Assembly (NCBI GenBank): GCA_002071415.1
Contig: MWFC01000001.1
Coordinates: 62,001-126,000, forward strand
DNA length: 64,000 nt
Reading direction: 5' to 3'
Source of the DNA: Bacteroidetes bacterium ADurb.Bin012
GTDB taxonomy: Bacteria > Bacteroidota > Bacteroidia > Bacteroidales > TTA-H9
The notes beneath the pieces were generated by a model. The model searched no databases. It was not told the DNA's origin and saw only the letters and a list, made by a program, of their open reading frames with translations. The translations under genes and the position numbers were made by a program. Positions 24,554-35,780 of the stretch are shown here, one piece after another; the stretch's first letter is position 1, and every line of letters starts with the position of its first letter.

Positions 24554-25021
24554 ATGAATCAAAAGAATGCTAATAAAGCCACTTTAGAAACAGTTCAGAA
24601 TTTCTTTGCGGAATATTTACAGCAGAAAGGACATCGAAGGACTCCCGAACGTTTTGCCATTTTGAGGGAAATTTATTTAACCGATGGTCATTTCGACATA
24701 GAATCGCTCTATCTGCACATGAAGCGGAATAAATATCAAGTTAGCCGTGCAACTCTCTATAATACAATGGATTTATTACTCGATTGCGGCCTGGTTTCGA
24801 AGCATCAATTTGGCTCTGCTTCTGCAGTATATGAAAAATCCTTCAAATTTCAGCAGCATGACCATGTAATTTGCTATCAAGACGGCGAGGTGAAAGAAGT
24901 ACTCGAGTTTTGCGACCCTCGTATCATCGAAATTCAGAAAGACGTTGAGCGTCTATTAGACGTTGAAATTGATGGACATTCCCTTATTTTTTTCGGAAAA
25001 CGCAAACAAGCAGAAAACTAA
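24554..25021 (+). CDS. Fur family transcriptional regulator
   Basis: Winged-helix metalloregulator of 155 aa. The DNA-binding domain covers about 15-90: [20 protein letters not shown], then [20 protein letters not shown]. The dimerisation/metal domain keeps HDH (His102, His104) and Cys107, but where typical Fur has a C-x2-C zinc pair it reads ICYQDGEV, so the second cysteine is missing. Cys120 (EFCDPRI) is present. Whether it is iron-, zinc- or peroxide-responsive cannot be told. It lies between relA/spoT and purA. Confidence 0.9.
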   Translation: MNQKNANKATLETVQNFFAEYLQQKGHRRTPERFAILREIYLTDGHFDIESLYLHMKRNKYQVSRATLYNTMDLLLDCGLVSKHQFGSASAVYEKSFKFQQHDHVICYQDGEVKEVLEFCDPRIIEIQKDVERLLDVEIDGHSLIFFGKRKQAEN

Positions 25022-25062
25022 TCTTAACTTTTCTTATTTTTGTGAGTATTGTTGCGGGATGA

Positions 25063-26505
<1,443 letters not shown>

Positions 26506-26523
26506 TTGGAATGTCGGTTAAAG

Positions 26524-26562
26524 AAAAAATGCTCCTGACTGTTTTACCGGGAGCATTTTTTT
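26524..26562. terminator. Bidirectional terminator between purA and infB
   Basis: AAAAAATGCTCC (26524-26535) is the exact reverse complement of GGAGCATTTTTT (26550-26561). The A-run and T-run make it work for both convergent genes. Confidence 0.85.
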
Positions 26563-26585
26563 GTTTATCGGAGGACAAGGTTTTT

Positions 26586-29500
26586 TTATTTCAATGATTT
26601 TTTTACTTCGATTTCTTCGAACCCTTCGATAATATCGCCTATTTTAATATCGTTGAACCCTTCGACATTTAGGCCGCATTCCTGACCTGTCTTCACTTCC
26701 TTTACGTCTTCTTTGAATCGTTTGAGTGAACCCAGACGGCCTGTATAAATCACGATGCCATCCCGGATTAATCTGATTTTCGTATGCCGGTTGATGCTGC
26801 CATCGAGGACGAGGCATCCGGCTACCGTCCCTATCTTGCTGATATTGAAAATTTCCTTTACCTCGAGATTACAAACGATTTTTTCTTCGATTTTGGGTGC
26901 CATCATTCCTTCGATAGCGGCTTTTATTTCATCTATAGCTTGATAGATAATGGAATAGATCCTGATGTCTATTTGTTCCTGCTCGGCTAATTTTTTAGCA
27001 TTGGCCGAAGGACGTACCTGAAATCCCACAATAATTGCATTGGAGGCCGACGCCAGCAAAACGTCGGTTTCGGTAACCTGACCTACCGATTTATGAATGA
27101 CATTTACCTGCACCTCATCGGTAGATAATTTCAACAAGGCGTCAGAAAGAGCTTCAACCGAGCCATCTACATCGCCCTTTACAATGAGGTTGAGTTCTTT
27201 GAAATCGCCAATGGCTATTCTACGGCCAATTTCATCGAGGGTAATATGTTTCTGTGTCCTAATCTCCATTTCACGTTGAAGTTGCTGACGTTTATTAGCA
27301 ACTGCTTTAGCTTCCTTATCATCGAGGAACACGTTGAATTTGTCGCCTGCCTGTGGGGCACCACTGAGTCCAAGAATGAGAATGGGAGAGGAGGGCCCAA
27401 CTTCTTTTACGAACTGGTTGCGTTCGTTGTACATTGCCTTTATTTTTCCATATACATTACCGGCAACAATAATATCGCCCTGATGAAGTGTGCCATTTTG
27501 GACAAGAATTTTGGCTATGTAGCCACGGCCTTTATCGAGGCTGGATTCAATGACCGTACCAATAGCCGGCCGTTTAGGATTGGCCTTCAGATCGAGTAAC
27601 TCGGCTTCAAGCAAGACTTTTTCCAGAAGCAAGTCAACATTTTGACCGGTTTTTGCAGAAATTTCCTGACACTGATATTTCCCTCCCCAATCTTCTACAA
27701 GAATATTCAAACTGGCAAGTTCTTCTTTAACTCTGGTAGGATTGGCTGTAGGTTTATCCATCTTATTGATAGCGAACACCAAAGGAACACATGCTGCTAG
27801 TGCATGGTTGATGGCTTCTTTGGTTTGAGGCATTACCCCGTCGTCGGCAGCTACAACTATAATGGCAATATCGGTAATTTTTGCACCACGTGCACGCATG
27901 GCTGTAAAGGCTTCATGACCAGGAGTATCGAGAAAGGTAATTTTTTTCCCATTGCTTAATGTTACTTCATAAGCCCCAATGTGTTGAGTTATACCGCCAT
28001 ATTCTCCTGCAATTACATTTGAGTTGCGGATATAGTCGAGAAGTTTGGTTTTGCCGTGGTCAACATGGCCCATCACAGTAACGATAGGGTGTCGTGGCAA
28101 ATAATCTTCGGGTCGATCTTCGAATCTTTGCTCTGAATCTTCTAAGATCTCTTCTTCCGAAAAGGCTACTTCATATCCAAATTCAGAAGCTATGATACTG
28201 ATAGTTTCTGCATCAATCCTTTGATTTATCGAGACAAACAGACCTAAGTCGAGGCAAGTTTTAATTACTTCATTCACCGGAACATTCATCAAGCTGGCCA
28301 ATTCATTGGCTGTAACAAATTCGGTAACTCTCAATACTTTTTTCTGTTCTTCTTCTTCTTCAAGCCTTCTGGCATTTTTCTCGAGTTGGGCAGCTCTTTT
28401 AGCTCGTCTGATCTTGGCCGTTTTTGATGTAGAACTGGTTTGCGATTTAAGAGCTGAAAGCGTTTCCTTTACCTTTTTTTGAATTTCTTCTTCTGTCAAT
28501 TCAGGCTTGACCTCTTCTTTTACTCCCCTGTAATCCTTTGACTTGTCTTTCCTCTTTCTTGCCTTATGAACCACAGGTTTATGAGTTTCGACAGGAGTTT
28601 GAGATTTTGGTGTTGTTGCCTTTTCCAGGAGGCTTTCGCCGCTGATTCTTTTCCTTTTCTTCTTTTTCGATTTCTTGCCTACGACTTCTGATGAGGTGGC
28701 AACAGGCTCCTTGCCGGTAAGTTTGCCTCCCTTGACTTGTTCAAGTTCGATCTTCCCTATAATAGTAGGGCCAGGTAACTTTTTTACTTTGGTAGGAATG
28801 AAATTGTCGGGTTTGGTTGTTTTTTCCTCTGGTTCTATCTTTTTCACCGGAATAGGTTCTGTTATTTCGGGTTCAACCTTTACCATGGAGCTGGGAATTT
28901 TTTCGACTTCTTGCCTGGTTTTCTGTGCTTCAAGAATCTCGGTTTCGGTTTTTATCTTTCTTTGAACTTCTGGTTCATCTTTCTGAATGGATTCCAAAAC
29001 TCCGGCCTGCTCCTCTATTTCAGCCTTGGTTTGTATTTCGGCGGGTTGTTCCAGTGTAGGTGGTTGAATTGTTTTGCCCTCTAATGAAGGGGGAGGCCCC
29101 TCGTCTTCTTCCTTGATTGTAGAAACTTCCTCGATTTTTTTCTCTTCTATGACTGGAGTTTCCGTCTGTAGTTTTGGAGATTTTTTCCCTGAAACCTTGG
29201 GTGTAGCTGTTTTAGTGCTTTTTTTAGATGGTTTTTGTTTTTCGAGATCAATTTTGCCCACGATTTTTGGGCCTGGTATAATCTCTTGAACAGTTGATCG
29301 AATTGAATTTTCTTCGGTCTCTAACTCTGGAGTAGTTGGTATGGTTTCTTGTATTGGTGGCTTTTCGGTAAAAGCAGTAGAACCAGTTTCAGGTTGGACA
29401 ATAGTAGATTTTACCGAAGGAGGTGTAGGAGGTCTGATAACATTTTCTTTAATAATGATACTTTCACTTTCAGTGTCGGCTGAGGTTTCTTCTTTTATCT

Positions 29501-29750
29501 TCCTGGTTTCTGTTGAGGGAATTTCTTTTTTAATGGAGGAGATACTTTTTTTCTCTACGGATTCTTTTATTTTTTTGTCAGATTCATACAATTTGCGCAA
29601 TAAATCATATAATTCGGCAGGAATCCTGGTGTTGGGATTATTTTCGATTTTATGACCCTTCTTAGCCAGGTCTTCGACGATGGTACTAATCCCTACATTA
29701 AATTCCGTCGCAATTTTACTCAGCCTCACTGATAGTTTTTCTTCTGACAT
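26586..29750 (-). CDS. infB: Translation initiation factor IF-2
   Basis: GTPase that brings fMet-tRNA to the 30S subunit. 1054 aa, with an unusually long N-terminal half of about 560 residues. Residues 1-60 form the IF2_N helical module ([20 protein letters not shown]); about 60-430 is low-complexity Glu/Lys/Pro/Thr-rich and includes a reiterated [13 protein letters not shown] / [13 protein letters not shown] segment; a second IF2_N-like module follows near 480. The G domain has [14 protein letters not shown] (from residue 559), DTPGHEAF and NKMDK, followed by domains II-IV. Last gene of the rimP-nusA-infB operon. Confidence 0.97.
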   Translation of the reverse strand: MSEEKLSVRLSKIATEFNVGISTIVEDLAKKGHKIENNPNTRIPAELYDLLRKLYESDKKIKESVEKKSISSIKKEIPSTETRKIKEETSADTESESIIIKENVIRPPTPPSVKSTIVQPETGSTAFTEKPPIQETIPTTPELETEENSIRSTVQEIIPGPKIVGKIDLEKQKPSKKSTKTATPKVSGKKSPKLQTETPVIEEKKIEEVSTIKEEDEGPPPSLEGKTIQPPTLEQPAEIQTKAEIEEQAGVLESIQKDEPEVQRKIKTETEILEAQKTRQEVEKIPSSMVKVEPEITEPIPVKKIEPEEKTTKPDNFIPTKVKKLPGPTIIGKIELEQVKGGKLTGKEPVATSSEVVGKKSKKKKRKRISGESLLEKATTPKSQTPVETHKPVVHKARKRKDKSKDYRGVKEEVKPELTEEEIQKKVKETLSALKSQTSSTSKTAKIRRAKRAAQLEKNARRLEEEEEQKKVLRVTEFVTANELASLMNVPVNEVIKTCLDLGLFVSINQRIDAETISIIASEFGYEVAFSEEEILEDSEQRFEDRPEDYLPRHPIVTVMGHVDHGKTKLLDYIRNSNVIAGEYGGITQHIGAYEVTLSNGKKITFLDTPGHEAFTAMRARGAKITDIAIIVVAADDGVMPQTKEAINHALAACVPLVFAINKMDKPTANPTRVKEELASLNILVEDWGGKYQCQEISAKTGQNVDLLLEKVLLEAELLDLKANPKRPAIGTVIESSLDKGRGYIAKILVQNGTLHQGDIIVAGNVYGKIKAMYNERNQFVKEVGPSSPILILGLSGAPQAGDKFNVFLDDKEAKAVANKRQQLQREMEIRTQKHITLDEIGRRIAIGDFKELNLIVKGDVDGSVEALSDALLKLSTDEVQVNVIHKSVGQVTETDVLLASASNAIIVGFQVRPSANAKKLAEQEQIDIRIYSIIYQAIDEIKAAIEGMMAPKIEEKIVCNLEVKEIFNISKIGTVAGCLVLDGSINRHTKIRLIRDGIVIYTGRLGSLKRFKEDVKEVKTGQECGLNVEGFNDIKIGDIIEGFEEIEVKKSLK

Positions 29751-29880
29751 AAATTTTATTTATGATACGCTATAATTTTTGCAAAATTAGTCGATTAATA
29801 TGAAATATCGGGTTATTATCATATTTCTATGGGTTTTGGTGAATAGGAGTGATTATTACTAAACATATTCGTAAATTTTA

Positions 29881-31113
29881 TTATTCGAATTCGGCTTGCA
29901 GTATTTTTCTAACTTCGAGAATAGTTTCTTCTTCAAGGTCGGTGCGGCGGATCAGTTCTTCCACACTTTCGTTTAGAACGCTTTTCGCAGTATCGAGGCC
30001 AATAGATTTAAAGGTATCGATGATCCATTGGTCAATTTCATCGGCAAATTCTTGCAAATCAACATCTTCGTACTCAGCATCGCTATCACGATAAACGTCT
30101 ATTTCATAGCCTGTAAGCTTTCCTGCTAGTTTGATGTTATAACCGCCTTTCCCGATGGCAAGCGAAACCTGGTCGGGTTTCATGTAAACTTCGGCTCTTT
30201 TGTTTTCTTCGTCGATGACGATGGATGAGACTTTGGCTGGGCTTAAGGCTCTTTGGATGAAAAGGCTTGGATTGGAAGTATAATTGATTACATCGATGTT
30301 TTCGTTTCGGAGTTCACGTACAATTCCGTGAATACGCGAGCCTTTCATCCCCACACATGCGCCTACAGGATCGACGCGGTCGTCGTATGACTCTACGGCC
30401 ACTTTTGCCCTTTCTCCAGGTACTCTCACAATTTTCTTGATCGTAATCAGTCCATCATAAACTTCCGGTACTTCTTGCTCGATAAGTTTTTCGAGAAACA
30501 GGGGCGATGTACGTGAAAGGATTATAACTGGCTGGCTATTGCGCAGTTCCACTTTTGCAACTACAGCACGTATGGTATCGCCTTTATGATAATGGTCGTG
30601 AGGTATCTGTTCGCTTTTAGGCAACGAAAGCTCTATCCCTTCGTCGTCCAACACCAGTATTTCCTTTTTCCATATCTGATAAACTTCTCCGGTGATAATT
30701 TCTCCAACTTTGTCCTTATATTTTCGGTAAATGTTATCCTTTTCGTATTCCTGCACTTTGCTGATCAGATTCTGGCGAATTGTAAGAATTTCACGGCGTC
30801 CGAAATCTTCGAGCTTGATTTCCTGATACACCTGTTCTCCAATTTCGAAATCCGGCTCTAATTTTATGGCCTCCGAATATTCGATTTCCTTGTTGGGATC
30901 GGTAAGATTCCCATCTTCGACTATGGTCAGAGTCCTCCATATTTCAAGGTCTCCCTTGTCGATATTTACAATGATGTCGAAATTCTCGTCAGTACCGAAT
31001 TTTTTAATCAAAGTATGACGGAAAACATCTTCCAGGATGCGCATAAGCGTTTCTCGGTCGATATTCTTATAATCTTTGAACTCTGTAAAAGAGGTTATTA
31101 AATTATGTTCCAT
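29881..31113 (-). CDS. nusA: Transcription termination/antitermination factor NusA
   Basis: RNA polymerase-associated elongation factor. 410 aa: an N-terminal polymerase-binding domain (1-125), an S1 domain (about 130-200, VGEIITGEVYQIWKKEILVL), then two KH domains with VGACVGMKGSRIHGIVRELR and QVSLAIGKGGYNIKLAGKLTG. The C-terminus has an acidic end with a single short helical module and lacks the two long AR repeats of E. coli NusA, so it is shorter than the 495 aa E. coli form. It lies 28 nt downstream of rimP and about 130 nt upstream of infB. Confidence 0.96.
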   Translation of the reverse strand: MEHNLITSFTEFKDYKNIDRETLMRILEDVFRHTLIKKFGTDENFDIIVNIDKGDLEIWRTLTIVEDGNLTDPNKEIEYSEAIKLEPDFEIGEQVYQEIKLEDFGRREILTIRQNLISKVQEYEKDNIYRKYKDKVGEIITGEVYQIWKKEILVLDDEGIELSLPKSEQIPHDHYHKGDTIRAVVAKVELRNSQPVIILSRTSPLFLEKLIEQEVPEVYDGLITIKKIVRVPGERAKVAVESYDDRVDPVGACVGMKGSRIHGIVRELRNENIDVINYTSNPSLFIQRALSPAKVSSIVIDEENKRAEVYMKPDQVSLAIGKGGYNIKLAGKLTGYEIDVYRDSDAEYEDVDLQEFADEIDQWIIDTFKSIGLDTAKSVLNESVEELIRRTDLEEETILEVRKILQAEFE

Positions 31114-31141
31114 AAACTCAAAATTTTATTTCGTTGTAAAG

Positions 31142-31606
31142 TTATTTAAAGCTTAGTTCGATGCGGGCTTCTTCGATATTTTCGAAAGGGAAAAATTTCT
31201 CGATGAAATGGATTTTTTTCTTTCCTTTTTCGGTGATGATGGTTTCTTGAATGTTCAGGACAATGCCCTCCGGTTCAACTCTTTGAAGTTCTCCTCTAAC
31301 TTGATGTTTGTCGGTCAAGATGATTTTGAATTTTCGGCCGATGTGTCGTTTGTATTGCCGTTTAAGGCGAATGGGTGCATCGGCGCCTGTCGACGAAACT
31401 TCCAAAGAGTAGTCTTCTTCGTCACGGTTTAGTTTCGATTCGATAAACCGACTTAGTGTGGCACAATCCTCAATATTTATGCCATGATCACCATCGATAA
31501 ATACAAGGATTTTATTCCCCGGTTTAATTTTCAAATCAACCAGGAACTTGTCGCTCCCTTCGAGGTACAAATCAATGATTTCCAATATTTTGAAACTGTC
31601 AATCAC
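31142..31606 (-). CDS. rimP: Ribosome maturation factor RimP
   Basis: Needed for 30S subunit maturation. 154 aa with an N-terminal alpha/beta domain containing IFIDGDHGINIEDCATLSRFIE, followed by YSLEVSSTGADAPIRLKRQY, which corresponds to the LEVSSPGLDRPL signature, and a C-terminal SH3-like barrel (KFKIILTDKHQVRGELQ). The first gene of rimP-nusA-infB, an arrangement conserved across bacteria. Its leader has a promoter and a U-rich hairpin (31636-31652) that could attenuate the operon. Confidence 0.93.
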   Translation of the reverse strand: MIDSFKILEIIDLYLEGSDKFLVDLKIKPGNKILVFIDGDHGINIEDCATLSRFIESKLNRDEEDYSLEVSSTGADAPIRLKRQYKRHIGRKFKIILTDKHQVRGELQRVEPEGIVLNIQETIITEKGKKKIHFIEKFFPFENIEEARIELSFK

Positions 31607-31635
31607 TTGTGAATTATTATTTTAGAAATAAAAAT

Positions 31636-31652
31636 TGGGGATTGAATCCCCA
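31636..31652 (-). promoter_or_regulatory. Attenuator-like hairpin in the rimP-nusA-infB leader
   Basis: On the minus strand TGGGGAT and ATCCCCA form a perfect 7-bp stem with a 3-nt loop, followed by ATTTTTATTT. It lies between the promoter (31690-31718) and rimP, so it could stop transcription early. Confidence 0.5.
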
Positions 31653-31689
31653 CCTTTATTTTGCATTTTCCATGCGCATAAATCGTTTG

Positions 31690-31718
31690 CAAAATTAGTA
31701 TATTTTAAAATTAATCAA
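31690..31718 (-). promoter_or_regulatory. Promoter of rimP-nusA-infB
   Basis: Minus-strand TTG (31718-31716), an 18-nt spacer and TAATTTTG (31697-31690), a full match to the Bacteroidota consensus; the leader is about 80 nt. Confidence 0.7.
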
Positions 31719-31805
31719 AATTATTAGTATAGAATGACATGAAATTTTTGCAAGTATAAATTCTTATTAAACAGTGAATAATTAAACGGATATTGATAGA
31801 TTGAG

Positions 31806-31813
31806 TAAGTTTG
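31806..31813 (+). promoter_or_regulatory. -7 box before the NtrC-like regulator
   Basis: TAAGTTTG matches TAnnTTTG and is 21 nt from ATG 31835. Confidence 0.4.
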
Positions 31814-31834
31814 CCATGAAAATTGACTTGAGAA

Positions 31835-32986
31835 ATGCCAAGGATTTTAGTTGTAGATGATGAGCGTGCCATCCGCAATACCTTGAGGGAGATTCTTGAA
31901 TATGAGAAATATATGGTGGATGAAGCGCAAAATGGACAGGAAGCCATTGAAAAGGTTCAATCCAACGATTATGATTTGGTTTTGTGCGATATTAAGATGC
32001 CCGGGATAGATGGCATAGAGGTATTGGATAAGATATTAGAACAAGGTGAAACGCCTGTTATCATGATATCGGGTCATGGCACAATCGATACTGCAGTAGA
32101 AGCGATTAAGAAAGGTGCCTTCGATTATATCAGCAAACCTCTCGATTTGAATCGATTGCTTGTCAGTGTAAGGAATGCGTTGGATCGCTCGAGATTGCTC
32201 ACCGAAACTCGAAATCTCAGGAAGAGGGTTTTAAAGAATAATCAAATCATAGGCGAATCGAATGCCATAAAGAATGTTCTGGCCATGTTAGAGAGAGTAG
32301 CTCCTACCAATGCTAGAGTATTAATTACGGGAGAAAACGGTACTGGTAAAGAACTTGTAGCCAGGGCATTACACGAAAATAGTCCCAGAGCTCATAACCC
32401 ATTTGTGGAGGTGAATTGTGCTGCTATTCCTTCTGAACTTATCGAAAGCCAATTATTTGGACATGAAAAGGGATCTTTCACTTCGGCCATCAAGCAAAGG
32501 AAAGGAGATTTCGAACTGGCAAATGGAGGAACTTTGTTTCTGGATGAAATAGGCGATATGAGCTTGTCGGCTCAGGCCAAGGTGTTGAGGTCGCTACAGG
32601 AAAATAAAATTACACGTGTAGGAGGAGAAAAGGAAATTCCGGTAGATGTACGAATAATAGCAGCTACCAATAAGGATTTGAAAGCGGAAATTGCTAAGGG
32701 AAACTTTAGAGAAGATCTTTATCACCGTTTGAGTGTCATCATCATTCATGTACCTTCGTTAGCCGAACGAACAGAGGATATTCCTTTGCTAGCAAAGCAT
32801 TTTATGGAAATTATTTCGGCCGAAATGGGTAAACCACCCCTCGAATTTACCCCTGATTCCCTCGAAGCTCTTAAAAAACGGAAATGGACTGGGAATGTGC
32901 GTGAATTGAGAAATATGGTAGAAAGGCTGGCTATATTGTGCGATCGTGTGATTACGGCTGAAGATGTAATAAAATATTCCAATTAG
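31835..32986 (+). CDS. NtrC-like response regulator (receiver + AAA+), lacking the DNA-binding domain
   Basis: 383 aa. Receiver domain 1-120 with acidic pocket Asp8/Asp9, phospho-acceptor Asp52 (LVLCDIKMPG) and Lys101. The sigma-54-interaction AAA+ domain spans about 138-365: Walker A ITGENGTGKELVARAL, Walker B GGTLFLDEIGD, sensor region VRIIAATNKDL, and GNVRELRNMVERL. The GAFTGA loop, which contacts sigma-54, reads GSFTSA (213-218). The protein ends shortly after the AAA+ domain, without the C-terminal Fis-type helix-turn-helix. No histidine kinase is adjacent. The TAG stop overlaps the convergent pcm stop by 3 nt. Confidence 0.93.
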   Translation: MPRILVVDDERAIRNTLREILEYEKYMVDEAQNGQEAIEKVQSNDYDLVLCDIKMPGIDGIEVLDKILEQGETPVIMISGHGTIDTAVEAIKKGAFDYISKPLDLNRLLVSVRNALDRSRLLTETRNLRKRVLKNNQIIGESNAIKNVLAMLERVAPTNARVLITGENGTGKELVARALHENSPRAHNPFVEVNCAAIPSELIESQLFGHEKGSFTSAIKQRKGDFELANGGTLFLDEIGDMSLSAQAKVLRSLQENKITRVGGEKEIPVDVRIIAATNKDLKAEIAKGNFREDLYHRLSVIIIHVPSLAERTEDIPLLAKHFMEIISAEMGKPPLEFTPDSLEALKKRKWTGNVRELRNMVERLAILCDRVITAEDVIKYSN

Positions 32987-33654
32987 AGATCATCGTTTGC
33001 CTTATTTCTCAGCATAGGAACAAAGGCAAAAAAACCATGTTCTTCTTTCGTAAGACTTCCATCGGCATTCTTGATAAGCAATGTCATGATTTGCATGGAA
33101 TTTTTACCTATGGGTACCACTAACCTTCCTCCAGGCTTCAACTGCTCGATAAGTGCCTGGGGTATTTCGGGAGCTCCAGCCGTAATAATTATCTTGTCGA
33201 ATGGAGCATAAGCAGGTAAGCCTTTATATCCATCGCCATAAAAACACCGTATATCAGAAAATCCTGCCGCTTGCAAGAACTCCTTGGTTTGTTGATAAAG
33301 TTTCTTTTGGCGTTCGATAGTAAAAACTTTTGCTCCAAGTTTCGATAAAACGCAGGCTTGGTATCCAGAACCCGTCCCAATCTCCAGAACCTTTTCCATG
33401 GGCTGTATATCGAGAAGTTGAGTTTGAAATGCCACTGTATAAGGTTGCGATATGGTTTGCTGGTATCCAATCGGAAAGGGTTTATCCTGATAGGCAAATT
33501 CGAGAAATGCCACATCGAGAAACCAATGACGTGGAATTTCTTCGATAGCTTTTAATACATTTTCACTGGTAATGCCTTTTCTTCTGATTTCTTCGACCAG
33601 TTTTTTCCTCAAACCTTTATGACGATAATTATCTTCGAATTTTCGCTGGAGCAT
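32983..33654 (-). CDS. pcm: Protein-L-isoaspartate O-methyltransferase
   Basis: SAM-dependent repair of isoaspartyl residues in aged proteins. 223 aa. Typical segments: IEEIPRHWFLDVAFLEFAYQ, PFPIGYQQTISQPYTVAFQ, the SAM motif VLEIGTGSGYQACVLSKLG, and FDKIIITAGAPEIPQALIEQ followed by LKPGGRLVVPIG. Stop codons of this gene and the convergent regulator overlap, so no terminator lies between them. No operon partner is evident. Confidence 0.96.
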   Translation of the reverse strand: MLQRKFEDNYRHKGLRKKLVEEIRRKGITSENVLKAIEEIPRHWFLDVAFLEFAYQDKPFPIGYQQTISQPYTVAFQTQLLDIQPMEKVLEIGTGSGYQACVLSKLGAKVFTIERQKKLYQQTKEFLQAAGFSDIRCFYGDGYKGLPAYAPFDKIIITAGAPEIPQALIEQLKPGGRLVVPIGKNSMQIMTLLIKNADGSLTKEEHGFFAFVPMLRNKANDDL

Positions 33655-33794
33655 ATTTTACTTTGTTCGCACTGCGAAATTACGTTTTTAGAATGAATTT
33701 AAGCATTCCTTATTCGTTAATTCTTGGGCTATTTTGGAGATGAGATGATTTTTCCTACGTTTGCAGGTTTTATCTTCGATAGGGGAAATAATTC

Positions 33795-34772
33795 ATGAAT
33801 AAGTTGAAAATAGGTGTTTTAGGTGCAGGTCATCTGGGGAAGATTCATATTCGTTGCATACGAGAAATAGAAACTTATCGGTTGATGGGTTTTTACGATC
33901 CAGATGGTCAAACCGCTGCGAAGGTTTCGGAAGATTTTTCGTTAAAGTCGTATCCTGACATCGATTCGTTGATAGAAGATGTTGATGTAGTCGATATTGT
34001 AACTCCTACGGTCGAACATTTCAAATGCGCTTCGAAAGCGCTAAGAGAGTCGCGGCATGTATTTATCGAAAAACCCATCGTAGCCACTCCCGACGAAGCA
34101 CGCGAACTTATGAAACTGGCATACGAGGCCAATGTGAAGGTGCAAGTAGGACATGTTGAGCGTTTTAATCCTGCCTTTCTGACGGCTAAACCTTTTTTCA
34201 ACCGTCCTATGTTTATCGAAGCTCACCGGCTTTCGATGTTCAATCCCCGCGGGCTCGATGTCCCGGTCATACTCGACCTGATGATTCACGACCTCGATAT
34301 TGTTTTAAGCTTAGTAAAAAGCGATATCAAACGCATACATGCTAGTGGGGTCGCCATCATTAGTGATACACCCGATATTGCTAATGCCCGATTGGAATTC
34401 GAAAATGGCTGTGTAGCCAATCTTACTGCCAGTCGGATGAGCCTGAAAAACATGCGTAAGATTCGTTTTTTTCAGCATGATGCTTATATCTCGGTAAATT
34501 TTTTAGATAAAAAAGTCGAAATTGTACGTATCAAAGACCATGATCCCGAACGTCAAGGTCCTTTCGACATGGTTCTCGATATGGGCCCGGGTAAACCTGC
34601 AAAACAATTTGTGTTCGAAAACCCTCCCATCGTACCGGTAAACGCTATTAAAATGGAGTTGGAAAGCTTTGCTACCGCACTCATTTATGACGACATACCA
34701 CCGGTAACTATTCAGGATGGTATCAATGCCCTTAATCTGGCCTATATGATCATGGAGAAAATAAATATGTAA
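33795..34772 (+). CDS. Gfo/Idh/MocA family NAD(P)-dependent oxidoreductase
   Basis: 325 aa. An N-terminal Rossmann fold with IGVLGAGHLGKIHIRCIRE, the family signature HVFIEKPIVATPDEARELM, then KVQVGHVERFNPAF and the C-terminal alpha/beta domain. The neighbours are a lipoprotein and a polyprenyl-phosphate sugar transferase, so a role in modifying a nucleotide sugar for surface glycans is possible, but the substrate cannot be read from sequence. ATG 33795 is the first start after a non-coding gap of 140 nt that separates it from pcm. Confidence 0.9.
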   Translation: MNKLKIGVLGAGHLGKIHIRCIREIETYRLMGFYDPDGQTAAKVSEDFSLKSYPDIDSLIEDVDVVDIVTPTVEHFKCASKALRESRHVFIEKPIVATPDEARELMKLAYEANVKVQVGHVERFNPAFLTAKPFFNRPMFIEAHRLSMFNPRGLDVPVILDLMIHDLDIVLSLVKSDIKRIHASGVAIISDTPDIANARLEFENGCVANLTASRMSLKNMRKIRFFQHDAYISVNFLDKKVEIVRIKDHDPERQGPFDMVLDMGPGKPAKQFVFENPPIVPVNAIKMELESFATALIYDDIPPVTIQDGINALNLAYMIMEKINM

Positions 34773-34865
34773 CCCGATATTTTCTCAATTTTTTTATTCA
34801 CATCAATAATATTCAGCCTACAATCTGCGTTTTCAAAACGAACCCAAGTTTCTTTTTGCTTTTTT

Positions 34866-35777
34866 ATGAGCGTTAAATTCCTCGATATATTTTGTTTAAT
34901 CTTGTTTTCAATCGCGTTCTTGTCATGCGAGGATTTTGAAGGCGAACAAACCATTCCGGCTTATTTAAAAATTGACAGCATAGCTTTAAAAATCGTATCA
35001 CCTTCACAGGGAAGTGCTTCGAGCAAAATTACAGATGCATGGGTTTATATCGATGAACAGCTAATTGGTGCTTTCGAACTGCCTGCAACTATTCCCTTGC
35101 TTTATACCGGCAAACACCGTCTTACTATTATTCCTGGCATCAGAATGGACGGAATGGTGCAACTGCGAGCTTATTACCCCCTCTACAATCAAATACGCCG
35201 CGAAATCTTTCTTTCCCCTGATTCGGTTACCATCATAAAAGGAAATTTAATCAACGGGAAAAATACAATCTATACCACATACAAGGATTTGGTTCAATTT
35301 TCCTGGAGTGAAAATTTCGAAGATGAAAACCTTGCCCTTGATACTACAAAAAAAAGCAATGTCAATTTTATGCTCACTCCCGAAGATGATCCAGCCACAT
35401 TCGAAGGCTTACATTCAGGGAAAATTATTCTTACATTGACCGATACCATTTTCGAAGCCATGACTTCCGAAGCCATAAGTCTGCCCCGTAATGGCTCACC
35501 AGTGTTCCTCGAAATGAACTATCGTTGCACAAACACATTTACTTTCGGAATCATTGCACTGGGAAGCGATCAATATATTCAATCTCCAATCCTCGATCTG
35601 AACCCATCTGCAAGTTGGAATAAAATTTATATAAACCTCACTCCAAACGTTAGTAGCTCTGATGATGCCCTTAAGTTTAAACTCTTCTGGGGAGCCATGC
35701 TCGATATTGGGCAGGAGCAAACCGAGATATATTTCGATAATATGAAATTGGTTTATTTAAATAATCAGTCGAAGTAG
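34866..35777 (+). CDS. Hypothetical lipoprotein
   Basis: 303 aa, family not recognised. A lipoprotein signal ends at LFSIAFLSCEDFEG (lipid Cys near residue 22), so it is exported and membrane-anchored; the acidic residues after the Cys fit surface-directed Bacteroidota lipoproteins. The body is beta-rich with few cysteines, and its C-terminal half (about 150-300) has the rhythm of a carbohydrate-binding-like jellyroll (SWSENFEDENLALDT, IYFDNMKLVYL). It is followed after 3 nt by the sugar transferase gene, suggesting co-transcription and an envelope-glycan context. Confidence 0.8.
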   Translation: MSVKFLDIFCLILFSIAFLSCEDFEGEQTIPAYLKIDSIALKIVSPSQGSASSKITDAWVYIDEQLIGAFELPATIPLLYTGKHRLTIIPGIRMDGMVQLRAYYPLYNQIRREIFLSPDSVTIIKGNLINGKNTIYTTYKDLVQFSWSENFEDENLALDTTKKSNVNFMLTPEDDPATFEGLHSGKIILTLTDTIFEAMTSEAISLPRNGSPVFLEMNYRCTNTFTFGIIALGSDQYIQSPILDLNPSASWNKIYINLTPNVSSSDDALKFKLFWGAMLDIGQEQTEIYFDNMKLVYLNNQSK

Positions 35778-35780
35778 TTT

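Noticed and set aside
28675-29655. Open frames antisense to infB
   Set aside because: They arise from the low-complexity Glu/Lys/Pro-rich coding of IF-2 and have Ser/Phe/Val-rich, non-protein-like translations.
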